Assembly (NCBI GenBank): GCA_947625255.1
Contig: CANQNT010000015.1
Coordinates: 1 to 64,000, forward strand
Direction: 5' to 3'
Length of the DNA stretch: 64,000 bases
Source of the DNA: an uncultured Acetatifactor sp.
GTDB taxonomy: Bacteria > Bacillota > Clostridia > Lachnospirales > Lachnospiraceae
Shown here: positions 37,297 to 45,812 of the stretch, piece after piece
Numbering within the stretch: the stretch's first letter is position 1
How the letters are laid out: every line of letters begins with the position of its first letter
Position numbers and translations under genes: made by a program
Notes under the pieces: model-generated
Databases searched by the model: none
Seen by the model: only the letters and a program-made list of their open reading frames with translations
What the model was told of the DNA's origin: nothing

Positions 37297-38001
37297 CTAC
37301 CGTACTCCTCTTTTTCGCAGCAGCAAAAGCGCCTCATAAGCCGCTTTCTGCTCTGCGGCTTTCTTGGTGCGACCCTCGCCAATGCCAATCCGTTCCTCCC
37401 CCATGTAAACCTGCGCCACAAAGGTTTTATCATGCTCCGGCCCGTATTCCCGGACCTCCTCATATCGAAGCTCCTTCTTCAGAGTCCCCTGGATCAGCTC
37501 CTGCAGACTGGTCTTACTATCATAAAAAAGCTGCTTATCCTCCAGATCCGAAAGGACGAACCGATTAATGAACGCCCTGGCGGCTTCCATTCCCCCATCC
37601 AGATAGATGGCCCCAATGACCGCCTCCACGGCATCCGCGATAATGGATTCCCGTTTTCTCCCGCCGGTTGCCTCCTCGCCCCGGCCAAAAAGCATGAACT
37701 CCCCTAACTCCAGATCTCTGGCACAAAAGGCCAAAGAGGGCTCGCACACCATGGACGCCCTGGTCTTGGTCAGCTCTCCTTCCGGCATCTGGGGATGCCT
37801 TTTAAATAAGAACTCGCTGCTGACCAGCTCCAGAACCGCATCTCCCAGGAATTCCAAGCGCTCGTAGTTCTTCTGCTTATTGATCTTCTGTTCATTCGTA
37901 AAAGAGCTGTGTGTCATCGCCTGCTTGAGCAGGGCAATATCACGAAACTGATAGCCGATGCGCTCCTCCAACTTCTGTAACGTATATCCCTCTACTATCA
38001 T
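37297..38001 (-). CDS. rnc: Ribonuclease III
   Basis: Double-strand-specific endonuclease for rRNA and mRNA processing. From the ATG at 38001 the product is 234 aa: catalytic signature NYERLEFLGDAVLELV, second acidic cluster DAVEAVIGAIYLDGG, and a dsRBD (about 160-230) with KTSLQELIQG and TKKAAEQKAAYEALL. A TTG two codons upstream is possible; the ribosome binding site is weak either way. First gene of rnc-smc-ftsY. Confidence 0.96.
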   Translation of the reverse strand: MIVEGYTLQKLEERIGYQFRDIALLKQAMTHSSFTNEQKINKQKNYERLEFLGDAVLELVSSEFLFKRHPQMPEGELTKTRASMVCEPSLAFCARDLELGEFMLFGRGEEATGGRKRESIIADAVEAVIGAIYLDGGMEAARAFINRFVLSDLEDKQLFYDSKTSLQELIQGTLKKELRYEEVREYGPEHDKTFVAQVYMGEERIGIGEGRTKKAAEQKAAYEALLLLRKRGVR

Positions 38002-38098
38002 AACCAAACGCTTTCTGATTTTGATGACAATTACTCATGCCAAGTAGGCATCGCGCACACACGCAACACCCATATTCAGCACCACCTTTATTTAGAAA

Positions 38099-38128
38099 GT
38101 ATTCCAAAATCCCAGGATTCCGGAATAC
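38099..38128 (-). terminator. Possible terminator between acpP and rnc
   Basis: GTATTCC (38099-38105) pairs with GGAATAC (38122-38128), with an inner AATCC/GGATT stem and a two-base mismatch between. On the minus strand it is followed by TTTCT. Probably limits read-through from plsX-acpP. Confidence 0.5.
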
Positions 38129-38142
38129 CCGTTATCATCCGC

Positions 38143-38373
38143 TTAATCCAACATACTGTTGATCAGTTCCACCGCTTCTTCCACCGTGGTAATCGACTCT
38201 GCTTTCTCAGCTGGAATCTCGATATCAAACTCTTCTTCCATTTCCATGACAATCTGGTACACGTCAAGGGAATCCGCACCAAGATCATCCATGATCGTGG
38301 ACTCCATCTTAATCTCATCAGGATCCACGTTCAGCACTTCTGAAATCACTTGCTTTAACTTTTCAAAAACCAT
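38143..38373 (-). CDS. acpP: Acyl carrier protein
   Basis: Carrier of growing fatty acyl chains on a 4'-phosphopantetheine arm. From the ATG at 38373 (AAGGAG site) it is 76 aa, with the attachment Ser in [16 protein letters not shown] (Ser about 36) and the acidic helix II typical of ACPs. An upstream in-frame ATG would include the ribosome binding site and is rejected. It follows plsX by 16 bp, a common pair. Confidence 0.96.
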   Translation of the reverse strand: MVFEKLKQVISEVLNVDPDEIKMESTIMDDLGADSLDVYQIVMEMEEEFDIEIPAEKAESITTVEEAVELINSMLD

Positions 38374-38389
38374 AATGACTCCTTCTTTC

Positions 38390-39400
38390 TCATCCATCTA
38401 TCTGGATTTTTTCTTTGATCTTTTCATTTATCTTCTGTTCCTTGAATGCAATGCACTGCAGAATAGAATTCTTAATCTCCACGGCCTTGCTGCTGCCATG
38501 AGTCTTTACCACAAGGCCCTTTAGTCCCAATAGCGGCGCTCCGCCATACTGATCCGTCTGGAAACTCTTTAATGTCTCCTTAAGCGCGGGCTTGACCAAA
38601 AGCGCGCCGATCTTGCTGCGAAGCGTGCTCATCATACCGGCCTTGACCTGCTTCAGCAAAGCGCCTGCCACGCCCTCATACATTTTTAACACCACATTTC
38701 CCACAAAGGCTTCACAGACCACCACGTCCGCCGCACCGGAGGGAATATCCCGCGCTTCCACACTTCCAATGAAATGAATGTCGGAACACTCTTTCAACAA
38801 AGGAAAGGTCTCCTTCACCAAGGCGTTGCCCTTCTCCTCCTCGGCGCCGATATTCACGATGCCGACCTTGGGATTCTTCACGCCCATAATGTTTTCCATA
38901 TAAATACTTCCCATCCTGGCGAACTGTACCAAATGAGAAGGTCTGGCATCCACGTTGGCGCCACAGTCAATCAACAGACTCACACCCTTTTCCGTAGGAA
39001 TCAGCGGCGCAAGGGGCGGCCGCTCCACACCCTTGATACGGCCCACGATGATTTGACCGCCAACAAGGACGGCTCCGGTACTTCCCGCAGATACAAACGC
39101 GTCACAGGTTCCATCCTTTACCAGGTACATTCCTTTAACAATGGAAGAATCCTTCTTTTTACGGATTGCCATCACGGGCGGTTCCGCGGTCTCAATGACA
39201 TCCTCCGCGTGCACGATCTCCAGACGGGACGAATCATAGGAATACTTCTTCAACTCTTCCCTGATCACGTTCTCCCTGCCTAACAGAAAAACCTTTACTC
39301 TGGAATCCTCTTCAATGGCTTCCACGACACCTTTGACGATTTCAGCGGGGGCGTTATCGCCTCCCATGGCATCCACTGCCACATTCACCAACTCCGACAT
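38390..39400 (-). CDS. plsX: Phosphate acyltransferase PlsX
   Basis: Converts acyl-ACP to acyl-phosphate, the substrate of PlsY (12973-13626). From the ATG at 39400 (GGGAGG site) the protein is 336 aa, starting [12 protein letters not shown], with [12 protein letters not shown] and the conserved [12 protein letters not shown] and [11 protein letters not shown]. Transcribed with acpP from its own promoter, downstream of the rpmF terminator. Confidence 0.97.
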   Translation of the reverse strand: MSELVNVAVDAMGGDNAPAEIVKGVVEAIEEDSRVKVFLLGRENVIREELKKYSYDSSRLEIVHAEDVIETAEPPVMAIRKKKDSSIVKGMYLVKDGTCDAFVSAGSTGAVLVGGQIIVGRIKGVERPPLAPLIPTEKGVSLLIDCGANVDARPSHLVQFARMGSIYMENIMGVKNPKVGIVNIGAEEEKGNALVKETFPLLKECSDIHFIGSVEARDIPSGAADVVVCEAFVGNVVLKMYEGVAGALLKQVKAGMMSTLRSKIGALLVKPALKETLKSFQTDQYGGAPLLGLKGLVVKTHGSSKAVEIKNSILQCIAFKEQKINEKIKEKIQIDG

Positions 39401-39423
39401 CCGGTTTCCTCCCATTGTGATCC

Positions 39424-39443
39424 GGCATCCTATAAAGGATACC
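39424..39443. promoter_or_regulatory. Inverted repeat in the plsX leader
   Basis: GGCATCC-TATAAA-GGATACC: seven-base arms with one mismatch, between the plsX promoter and its start. Could be a repressor site (fatty acid synthesis genes are often so controlled) or an RNA hairpin; no known operator consensus is matched. Confidence 0.4.
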
Positions 39444-39478
39444 GCACTTTGTACGCCTCTCGCGCTAACAATAACACT

Positions 39479-39507
39479 ACTATACTAGACCCCATACTAA
39501 AAATCAA
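39479..39507 (-). promoter_or_regulatory. Promoter of plsX-acpP
   Basis: Minus strand -35 TTGATT (39502-39507), 17 bp spacer, -10 TATAGT (39479-39484), immediately after the rpmF terminator and ~80 bp upstream of plsX. Confidence 0.7.
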
Positions 39508-39523
39508 GGGGAAATTTGAAAAA

Positions 39524-39549
39524 AGGCTTTTTCCTCCCGGAAAAAGCCT
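39524..39549 (-). terminator. Rho-independent terminator after rpmF
   Basis: AGGCTTTTTCC and GGAAAAAGCCT form a perfect 11 bp stem with a 4-base loop; on the minus strand a T-run follows at 39519-39524. Classical terminator 21 bp after the rpmF stop. Confidence 0.9.
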
Positions 39550-39570
39550 AATCTCTGAAACCACATATCA

Positions 39571-39750
39571 TTAATCAACATTTACAACTTGCTTCTTGTT
39601 GTAAGAACCACAAGCCTTACAAACCTTGTGAGGCATCATCAGAGCGCCACACTTGCTGCACTTAACCAAAGTCGGAGCGGTCATCTTCCAATTCGCTCTT
39701 CTCTTGTCTCTCCTGCTCCTGGACGTTTTATTCTTAGGACAAATCGACAT
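39571..39750 (-). CDS. rpmF: 50S ribosomal protein L32
   Basis: Short gene (59 aa) between plsX and the DUF177 gene. The protein begins MSICPKNKTSRSRRDKRRAN, continues with a Trp-Lys pair typical of L32, and carries two zinc-binding Cys pairs, CSKC and CKAC. The ATG at 39750 has AAGGAGG nine bases upstream; the stop TAA is at 39571-39573. It is co-transcribed with the DUF177 gene two bases upstream and ends at the terminator at 39524-39549. Confidence 0.97.
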   Translation of the reverse strand: MSICPKNKTSRSRRDKRRANWKMTAPTLVKCSKCGALMMPHKVCKACGSYNKKQVVNVD

Positions 39751-39752
39751 CT

Positions 39753-40280
39753 TTACACCTCCTTATTCGCGTTGAAAATATCTTGTATCGCAGCCATTCT
39801 GGGATCCGGGACGAACGTGTCACACCCGCAGTCTCCCTCGTTCCGATTCTTACCGCATTTCGGACACACACCCTTGCAATCCTCCCGGCACAGAATCTTC
39901 ATAGGCCAGTTCATCAAAATCTCTTCGCATACGAAAATCTCCACATTGAGCTGAAACCCTTCCATGAAGCTCAAAGTCTCGTCGGCATCCTCATCCGTCA
40001 CCGTCACATCCGGAGAAACGACAAGCTCGTCAAACTCTAAATCAAGAGTAACTGGAACCTCCGTAAGGCAACGGTCACATCTGGCTTGAAATGTCAGGCT
40101 CGCGTTTCCCTCAATCCGCGCCTTGCCAATACCCGCATTGGTAATGACAAAGGAAATCGGACTGGCCTGCAGGATTCGGAAATTACCCATCCCGCTGCGA
40201 AAGCTTGTCATCTCCAAAGGAACGCTCAATGTTGTTACTTTGCCTTCAGATGTCAATACATCAGATAAATTCACCAACAT
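39753..40280 (-). CDS. DUF177 (YceD/YlbN) family protein
   Basis: A 175 aa protein of the family always encoded before rpmF and tied to 23S rRNA accumulation in other bacteria. It shows the conserved CDRCL motif (about residue 69) and a second cysteine cluster near the C-terminus (CREDCKGVCPKCGKN), consistent with metal binding. GGGAG precedes the ATG at 40280. Two bases separate it from rpmF. Confidence 0.92.
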   Translation of the reverse strand: MLVNLSDVLTSEGKVTTLSVPLEMTSFRSGMGNFRILQASPISFVITNAGIGKARIEGNASLTFQARCDRCLTEVPVTLDLEFDELVVSPDVTVTDEDADETLSFMEGFQLNVEIFVCEEILMNWPMKILCREDCKGVCPKCGKNRNEGDCGCDTFVPDPRMAAIQDIFNANKEV

Positions 40281-40317
40281 AGCTTACTCCCGTGTAGAAT
40301 CATTCGCATACTGGTTC

Positions 40318-40346
40318 ATTATACATTGCGTGGCAAGTTTTGTCAA
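40318..40346 (-). promoter_or_regulatory. Promoter of DUF177-rpmF
   Basis: Minus strand consensus -35 TTGACA (40341-40346) and -10 TATAAT (40318-40323) with a 17 bp spacer: a perfect sigma-A promoter, as expected for a ribosomal protein operon. Confidence 0.9.
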
Positions 40347-40420
40347 GGCAATAAAAAAATTTTGTCAGGATAAATCCGCGATAAATCCTCGATAATTTCC
40401 TGATAGCCTCGAATTCTTCT

Positions 40421-40479
40421 AATTCAACATATCCTGATTGCTGTGAATTCAACATATCCTGATTGCTGTGAATTCAACA
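40421..40479 (+). repeat. Tandem 25-bp repeat upstream of degV
   Basis: Two exact 25-bp copies (40421-40445, 40446-40470), each starting AATTCAACATATCC and ending GCTGTG, followed by nine bases of a third copy. The array abuts the -35 of the degV promoter. Confidence 0.9.
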
Positions 40480-40480
40480 G

Positions 40481-40509
40481 TTGACAGTTTTTCATAAGAA
40501 TGTTAGGAT
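40481..40509 (+). promoter_or_regulatory. Promoter of degV
   Basis: -35 TTGACA (40481-40486), 17 bp spacer, -10 TAGGAT (40504-40509), 31 bp before the degV ATG. Confidence 0.7.
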
Positions 40510-40540
40510 ATTGTGAAACCAATTCGAAAGGAATTCTTTT

Positions 40541-41374
40541 ATGATTAAAATTGCAGTGGACTCATCCTCCGATTATCGCGTGGAGGAGTTGGAGCAAAAG
40601 GGGATCGAACTGATACCCATCAGTATTACCGTTGGAGATAAGACTTACATAGACGGCATCAATCTGGACCGTAATGACTTTTATCGGATTTTGGAGGAAA
40701 GCGCGGATTTCCCCAAAACTTCCCAACCCTCTCCCCAGCTTTTTCTGGACTTGTTCAGCAAGGCCAGGGACCAGGGAGACGATCTGATTTACATTTCCCT
40801 TTCTTCCGCCTTAAGCGGCACCTGCGAATGCGCCCATATGGCCGCGCAAATGGTGGGCTATGACCGTATTTTCATCGTGGATTCCCTGATGGCCACTTAT
40901 AACATCAAGGTTCTGGCGGACTATGCTCTGCAGCTCATCGAAGACGGCAAAACCGCCGAGGAAATCGCAGCCATTCTGGAGGGGTTGAAGTCCCGCGTCA
41001 AGGTACTGGCCGCGCCGAATACCCTGGAATTCCTCTGCCGCGGCGGGCGAGTAAGCCGCACTACGGCCACGCTGGGAGAGATTGCCAATATTAAGCCCAT
41101 CATTACCGTGACGGAGGACGGCCATGTCAGCGTCATCGGCAAAAGCCTGGGACGCAACAAGGCCATCCTTTCTATTCTGAAGCATATGAAAGAAATGGGG
41201 GTGGATACCAGCTTTCCCGTTTATTCCATCTACTCTTTCGGCACGGAAAATTGCTCCCGCTTTGAAGAAAAACTGGCAGAAAGCGGCATCCGGATTACGG
41301 ATCGCCTCCAGATCGGTCCCACCATCGGCACCCATATCGGGCCCGAGGCCTTTGGCATCGTATTTGTGACGTGA
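40541..41374 (+). CDS. DegV family fatty-acid-binding protein
   Basis: DegV proteins bind a fatty acid and, in some bacteria, act as FakB subunits presenting it to the kinase FakA. The 277 aa sequence shows the family hallmarks VDSSSDYRVEE (near the N-terminus), TSQPSPQLF, SSALSGTCE, CRGGRVSR and a C-terminal IGPTIGTHIGPEAFG. AAGGA precedes the ATG at 40541. No fakA is in the window. It is a single gene with its own promoter and upstream repeats. Confidence 0.92.
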   Translation: MIKIAVDSSSDYRVEELEQKGIELIPISITVGDKTYIDGINLDRNDFYRILEESADFPKTSQPSPQLFLDLFSKARDQGDDLIYISLSSALSGTCECAHMAAQMVGYDRIFIVDSLMATYNIKVLADYALQLIEDGKTAEEIAAILEGLKSRVKVLAAPNTLEFLCRGGRVSRTTATLGEIANIKPIITVTEDGHVSVIGKSLGRNKAILSILKHMKEMGVDTSFPVYSIYSFGTENCSRFEEKLAESGIRITDRLQIGPTIGTHIGPEAFGIVFVT

Positions 41375-41447
41375 TCCGCGGTCAGGCAGCCAGGGAAACG
41401 GATTTCATCCGGCGCCACGCCGATTTCCTCCTCGGCCTACCATTGGC

Positions 41448-43328
41448 TTAATTTGTCAGGCTGATGATCTCAACCTTCGTAATCTGTACCGACGCTCCGT
41501 GCTCCAGACGGCCGGCGTTCAAGGGTTCCGCAGGCAAATTGTCCGGATTCTGTTCCAGATGGGCCAGGTACCGGGGTTCCCCCGTGCGGATGGACAGCTC
41601 CCCGATCTCGTTTACAGCCGCCATAAAACGGAACCTGGCAGGATCGTTTCCCGCCAAAATCGTTTTCCCTCCGATTGCCGCCGTATAGGTAAAGGTTTCG
41701 CAGTCCGCCTCGATCAGCAGCCGCACCTCTTCACCCTGCTTCCAGGAGCCCAGCCCCAACTCACACACCGTGCGATGCCGCAGCGCTCCTCCCGATCGAA
41801 AAAGGATGCGCACCGCCGTCTGGTGTTTCTCGCTGCACAGCTCGATCTGCAGGGATTTGCCCGCTTCCAGCTTCCAGATCCGGACGCCCAACTCCAGACG
41901 CACTTTCGTTCCCCCGGAAAACAGACGCACCAAACGGGCATAATCATAAGGCTCCTGATCTTCCATCGCCAGACAACCCTTTTCCACTCCCACCTTACAC
42001 CAGGAGGGCTGGTACAAATTCCAATGCCGCAGCTCCTTTTCGGAAAAATCGAGTTCCCGGACCACGGATTCTTCGTCTTCCATGGGGACCGGCACTTTGG
42101 CAAACCAGATGTCTTCCTTGTTGACCGAATAGGTCAAATATAAATCCCCGTCCGGTACCGGCATTCCCTCGCAGATTCCCCGCATATACTGAGGACCCAA
42201 ATCCTTGCAAAACCCGGCGTAACGAATGGGAGGCACTTCTCCGTGCACCAGACGCATCCGGTCAAAGGCCAACCCGTCCTGAGAAGTGACCAGGCATAAC
42301 GGGAACCGATGCTGGGTCTCCAGAGTGGGCACATAAACCAAAGCATACTTTCCGTCCGAGGTTCGCGCCCCCCAGATCTTCTGCCCGCTCATTACCAGAC
42401 TGGGAGATTTCACCGGCTCCTCCCAGGTCTTACCGCCATCGTGACTGCGGGAAACAAAGGAATGCTTCCACAGCCCTACCACCTCTTGTTCGCTCAGGTG
42501 ATACCAACAAAACGCCTGATAAGTGCCGCCCGCGGGATGCTTGATCCGCATCTCGGGATCCGCGTCCCCATGCTCCTCCGCCCACTGCTGCACGGCAAGG
42601 GAATTATGAAGCAGTTCCCGGCAGGCCGCAACCAGCTCCTCATCCCCGCTTTCCTCAAACCAGGGATACAGCAACTGTTCTTTCCGCCATCCCCCCTGCC
42701 GGTTCACATGGACAAAGTAAATCTCTCCGAGGGTTCCGTCCGGATAAAGCCGTCTTACCACTCGCCCAATACCGCGCCGATCCCAGTTGGTCATCCACAT
42801 CTGGGGAGACCAGCCATAAAATCCGGACACCAGCATCACGTCATTTTTCGCATAATAAAAACCCATCCGCTGATGCATAAAGGCAGGCACGCTCCCATCG
42901 AATACATGATGCTCTCCCAAGTCATCCGTCACTTCGCAGGCGGGGATCCAATACTCCGGAAACGTGATCCGAAAATCCCCCCACCGTCTTCCATCCTCCG
43001 AGGACGCAAGCACGGACACTCCCGCTCCGGCATGTTCGTGGACCGGATTGGTCAAGTATTGGATATAAAATCTCCCGTGATACCAACATAAATCAGGCGC
43101 ATGCTTGTAGGTATGTCCCGTGCCGTCATCCAATTCCGGCCGTTCCCTGTACGCCCGGGAGACCTGATATAAATGAATTCCCTTCCCATAAGGGATCTGT
43201 CCGTGAAAATAATCACAATTGGGATGTACCTTCCCCAGGTAATGTGGCATTATCGATCTGTCGTTGGTCATGGTACAAGATTCCTCGTTTCCGATAGAAT
43301 AAGCTATCTTTCTGGCTTCAGAAATCAT
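41448..43328 (-). CDS. Intracellular sialidase-like beta-propeller protein
   Basis: A 626 aa protein with no signal peptide or membrane segment. The N-terminal ~430 residues contain Asp-box-like motifs of six-bladed propellers (SSEDGRRW, SRSHDGGKTW, SQDGLAFD), as in exo-sialidases and related BNR hydrolases; the C-terminal ~170 residues look like a beta-sandwich. The arginine triad of true sialidases could not be verified, so the substrate is open; a glycosidase or glycan-binding protein is likely. The start ATG at 43328 has GGGGAG seven bases upstream. It follows the C39 peptidase gene by 32 bp. Confidence 0.65.
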   Translation of the reverse strand: MISEARKIAYSIGNEESCTMTNDRSIMPHYLGKVHPNCDYFHGQIPYGKGIHLYQVSRAYRERPELDDGTGHTYKHAPDLCWYHGRFYIQYLTNPVHEHAGAGVSVLASSEDGRRWGDFRITFPEYWIPACEVTDDLGEHHVFDGSVPAFMHQRMGFYYAKNDVMLVSGFYGWSPQMWMTNWDRRGIGRVVRRLYPDGTLGEIYFVHVNRQGGWRKEQLLYPWFEESGDEELVAACRELLHNSLAVQQWAEEHGDADPEMRIKHPAGGTYQAFCWYHLSEQEVVGLWKHSFVSRSHDGGKTWEEPVKSPSLVMSGQKIWGARTSDGKYALVYVPTLETQHRFPLCLVTSQDGLAFDRMRLVHGEVPPIRYAGFCKDLGPQYMRGICEGMPVPDGDLYLTYSVNKEDIWFAKVPVPMEDEESVVRELDFSEKELRHWNLYQPSWCKVGVEKGCLAMEDQEPYDYARLVRLFSGGTKVRLELGVRIWKLEAGKSLQIELCSEKHQTAVRILFRSGGALRHRTVCELGLGSWKQGEEVRLLIEADCETFTYTAAIGGKTILAGNDPARFRFMAAVNEIGELSIRTGEPRYLAHLEQNPDNLPAEPLNAGRLEHGASVQITKVEIISLTN

Positions 43329-43360
43329 GATACCACTCCCCGTCCGGTCTGGCAATAAAA

Positions 43361-44227
43361 TTATTTGCTGATGGCCCAAAGATTCTTGATCTGTCCCTGC
43401 AGCCTGTCATAGGTCCACTGCTTCTCGCTGTTGCTCCTGCGGTTGGGATCATTGACGTAAAAACCATTTTCATCGTAGCCATAAAGCAGGATAAAATGCC
43501 CCGTGGTGGTAAAGTCACCCGGTCTCATGCTGCAAACGATCAATGCGCCCTCATTTATAGCCCGTTCCATGCGGTTCTGGTCCAAAGGCAGTTCCTCACC
43601 TTTCAGCCCCAGCTTTTCCACGCCGTCCGTCCATAGACTCCAGCTGGTTCCGCCCGCCGCATAATAGCCGTTATCATAAGCGAATTCCGCCATGGTACGG
43701 GGATTGGCCGTGGTATCTTCCGTAAAATACAAATATGCCATGGCCAGGCAAGTCGGCCCGCAGCCTGCCAGACCGATCATGCTGTCCCCATATAGATCAT
43801 ACCCCCAGCGCCTATCCCACTGTATCAAAAGCGGAACCTGACCACTGACAAAATCCGCGCTCAAATCAATCTCTTTTCCCTTATATTGCTCCCTATCCAG
43901 ATATCCTTTGACAAAATCCAGCGCTTCCTCGTTTTTTTCCAACAATTCCTGCAGTCCCTGCAAATCCCTGACAGAGCTTCCGGAAACCACCTCGGCTCCC
44001 AACAGCTCCACCACGTCCTCATAGCCGCCGCTTTCCCCGGTGGAAAGATCCGCCCCATTCACTCGTCCTGACGTTCTTCCCATCCATGCCGTAACAAGCG
44101 GCCATAAAAAGGCGATGACAAGGCATAAGGCCAAAACCAGCAAAATACTCTTAAACCGTCTCAGCATCCTCTGCCTCTGTCTCTGCTTTCTTCTCTTTCC
44201 GCTCACCGAGCGCACATTGCTTGTCAT
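43361..44227 (-). CDS. Membrane-anchored C39-like cysteine peptidase
   Basis: A 288 aa protein with a basic cytoplasmic tail (about 1-25), one transmembrane helix (about 26-48) and an extracytoplasmic papain-like domain of the Peptidase_C39_2 type: catalytic Cys in AGCGPTCLAM, His in TGHFILLYGYD and Asp/Asn in VNDPNRR. Such enzymes may process peptides or cell-wall proteins; the target is unknown. The ATG at 44227 is preferred (GAGGG six bases upstream); one two codons earlier is possible. Confidence 0.85.
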   Translation of the reverse strand: MTSNVRSVSGKRRKQRQRQRMLRRFKSILLVLALCLVIAFLWPLVTAWMGRTSGRVNGADLSTGESGGYEDVVELLGAEVVSGSSVRDLQGLQELLEKNEEALDFVKGYLDREQYKGKEIDLSADFVSGQVPLLIQWDRRWGYDLYGDSMIGLAGCGPTCLAMAYLYFTEDTTANPRTMAEFAYDNGYYAAGGTSWSLWTDGVEKLGLKGEELPLDQNRMERAINEGALIVCSMRPGDFTTTGHFILLYGYDENGFYVNDPNRRSNSEKQWTYDRLQGQIKNLWAISK

Positions 44228-44255
44228 GCTCATCCCTCACTTCTTTCCCAAAGGT

Positions 44256-44284
44256 ATCCTATCGAATCATCGGAGAAATTACAA
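44256..44284 (-). promoter_or_regulatory. Promoter of the C39 peptidase gene
   Basis: Minus strand -35 TTGTAA (44279-44284), 17 bp spacer, -10 TAGGAT (44256-44261), just upstream of the gene. Confidence 0.6.
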
Positions 44285-44421
44285 CATTATTTTTCTCCCA
44301 AAACTGTGAGATTTATCCAAAAATTCACATCTGTTCCCTTATGGAATCAGTATATCTCAGGATGAGAAATTCTTTTTTTCTTTTTCCTCTTCGAATTCTT
44401 ACGAATTTCTTCGCAAATTCT

Positions 44422-44464
44422 AAAAAAAGAGATATCTCCGCCCAATCCAATGGGGAGATATCCC
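44422..44464 (-). terminator. Rho-independent terminator of the flavodiiron gene
   Basis: GATATCTCC (44431-44439) pairs with GGAGATATC (44454-44462); on the minus strand the stem is followed by a run of seven T (44422-44428). It lies just downstream of the stop at 44472. Confidence 0.85.
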
Positions 44465-44471
44465 TTATTTC

Positions 44472-45632
44472 TTACGCCGTCTGCGCCAATTCCTCCGCCA
44501 GGGCCAGAACCGCTGCCGTGGAGGCTTCATTCAGTGCGGACCTGATCGATACTTCATTTTCCGCAAACACAAGCTCCCTGCAATTCTTCAGCGCCTCCTT
44601 CATCCCTTTCATGGCCATAGGCCCCCAGGAGCCGTTTTCTATAAATGCCACTTTTCTCTTCTGGAAATTCCGCTCGGTCAGATGATCCAGAAATGTTTTC
44701 ATAAAAGGAAACATCCCCGCATTGTACGTGGTGGTTGCCAAAACCAGTCTGTCATACCGGAACGCATCCTCCACCGCTTCCGCCATGTCACACCGGGCCA
44801 GGTCGTGGCAGACGACCTTAACGCCTTTCGTCTCCAGCTTCTCGCACAGCAATTCCACCGCGGCCCTGGTATGGCCATAGACAGAAGTGAAGCATACGCA
44901 CACACCCTGACTCTCCGGACGGTAGCCGGACCAAATATCATACAGATTCAGGTAATATCCCAGATTTTCCGTCAACACCGGGCCATGCAGCGGACAAATA
45001 ATGGAAATCTCCAGACCGGCCGCCTTTTTCAGCACATTCTGCACCATCATCCCATATTTTCCAACAATTCCAATGTAATATCTCCTGGCCTCGCAGGCCC
45101 AATCCTCATCCACGTCCAAAGCGCCGAACTTGCCAAATCCATCCGCGGAAAAAAACACCTTTTCACTGGCTTCATAGGTCATCATCACCTCCGGCCAATG
45201 CACCATGGGCGCGAACACAAAGCGCAGGGTATGGCTGCCCAGAGACAGCGTCTCGCCATCCTTTACGACCAGGCGGCGCTCCAGCTTCATCCCGGGGAAG
45301 AACTGCTCCATTATGGAAAAGGTCTTAGCGTTCCCCACCACCGTGGCCCGGGGATACTTTTCCACGAAACGGTCTATAGAACCCGCGTGATCCGGCTCCA
45401 TATGCTGTACCACCAGATAATCCGGCAGCCGTCCGCCCAGCGCCTCCTCTACATTTCCAAGCCATTCATCGGTCTTTCTTACATCCGCGGTATCCATGAC
45501 GGCAACGGACTCGTCCAAAATCACATAAGAATTATACGACATTCCATTGGGAACCACATACTGTCCCTCGAACAGATCAATCTCATGATCGTTCACACCT
45601 ACATAAAGAATGGAATCTGTTACCTGTTTCAT
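44472..45632 (-). CDS. Flavodiiron protein (FprA-type O2/NO reductase)
   Basis: Reduces O2 to water or NO to N2O, protecting anaerobes. The 386 aa protein has an N-terminal metallo-beta-lactamase-like domain with the diiron ligands HMEPDH (about 81-86), the VHWPEVM His, an Asp in FSADGFG and PLHGPVL, then a flavodoxin-like FMN domain (from about 250: VCFTSVYGHTRAA, ATTTYNAGMFP). AGGAGG precedes the ATG at 45632. Own promoter and terminator, so monocistronic. Confidence 0.94.
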   Translation of the reverse strand: MKQVTDSILYVGVNDHEIDLFEGQYVVPNGMSYNSYVILDESVAVMDTADVRKTDEWLGNVEEALGGRLPDYLVVQHMEPDHAGSIDRFVEKYPRATVVGNAKTFSIMEQFFPGMKLERRLVVKDGETLSLGSHTLRFVFAPMVHWPEVMMTYEASEKVFFSADGFGKFGALDVDEDWACEARRYYIGIVGKYGMMVQNVLKKAAGLEISIICPLHGPVLTENLGYYLNLYDIWSGYRPESQGVCVCFTSVYGHTRAAVELLCEKLETKGVKVVCHDLARCDMAEAVEDAFRYDRLVLATTTYNAGMFPFMKTFLDHLTERNFQKRKVAFIENGSWGPMAMKGMKEALKNCRELVFAENEVSIRSALNEASTAAVLALAEELAQTA

Positions 45633-45669
45633 TTTTCAAAAGGCCTCCTATCTTATTTGTTTTAGAACC

Positions 45670-45698
45670 ATTTTACTTCTTCCCCGCAAGATATGCAA
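45670..45698 (-). promoter_or_regulatory. Promoter of the flavodiiron gene
   Basis: Minus strand -35 TTGCAT (45693-45698), 17 bp spacer, -10 TAAAAT (45670-45675). Confidence 0.7.
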
Positions 45699-45722
45699 CA
45701 GTTTTTTCTCCCCTGAAACTCC

Positions 45723-45751
45723 TTTACTTTCTTTTTCAAAGTCTGTATAAT
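45723..45751 (+). promoter_or_regulatory. Promoter of the atypical response regulator gene
   Basis: -35 TTTACT (45723-45728), 17 bp spacer, -10 TATAAT (45746-45751). The -10 covers the first in-frame ATG (45750), which argues that translation begins further downstream. Confidence 0.6.
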
Positions 45752-45812
45752 GCTCTTGACAGTCCTGCACCATGAAACCATCAAAGCAAACTTCAAAGAG
45801 AGGCAACATAAC

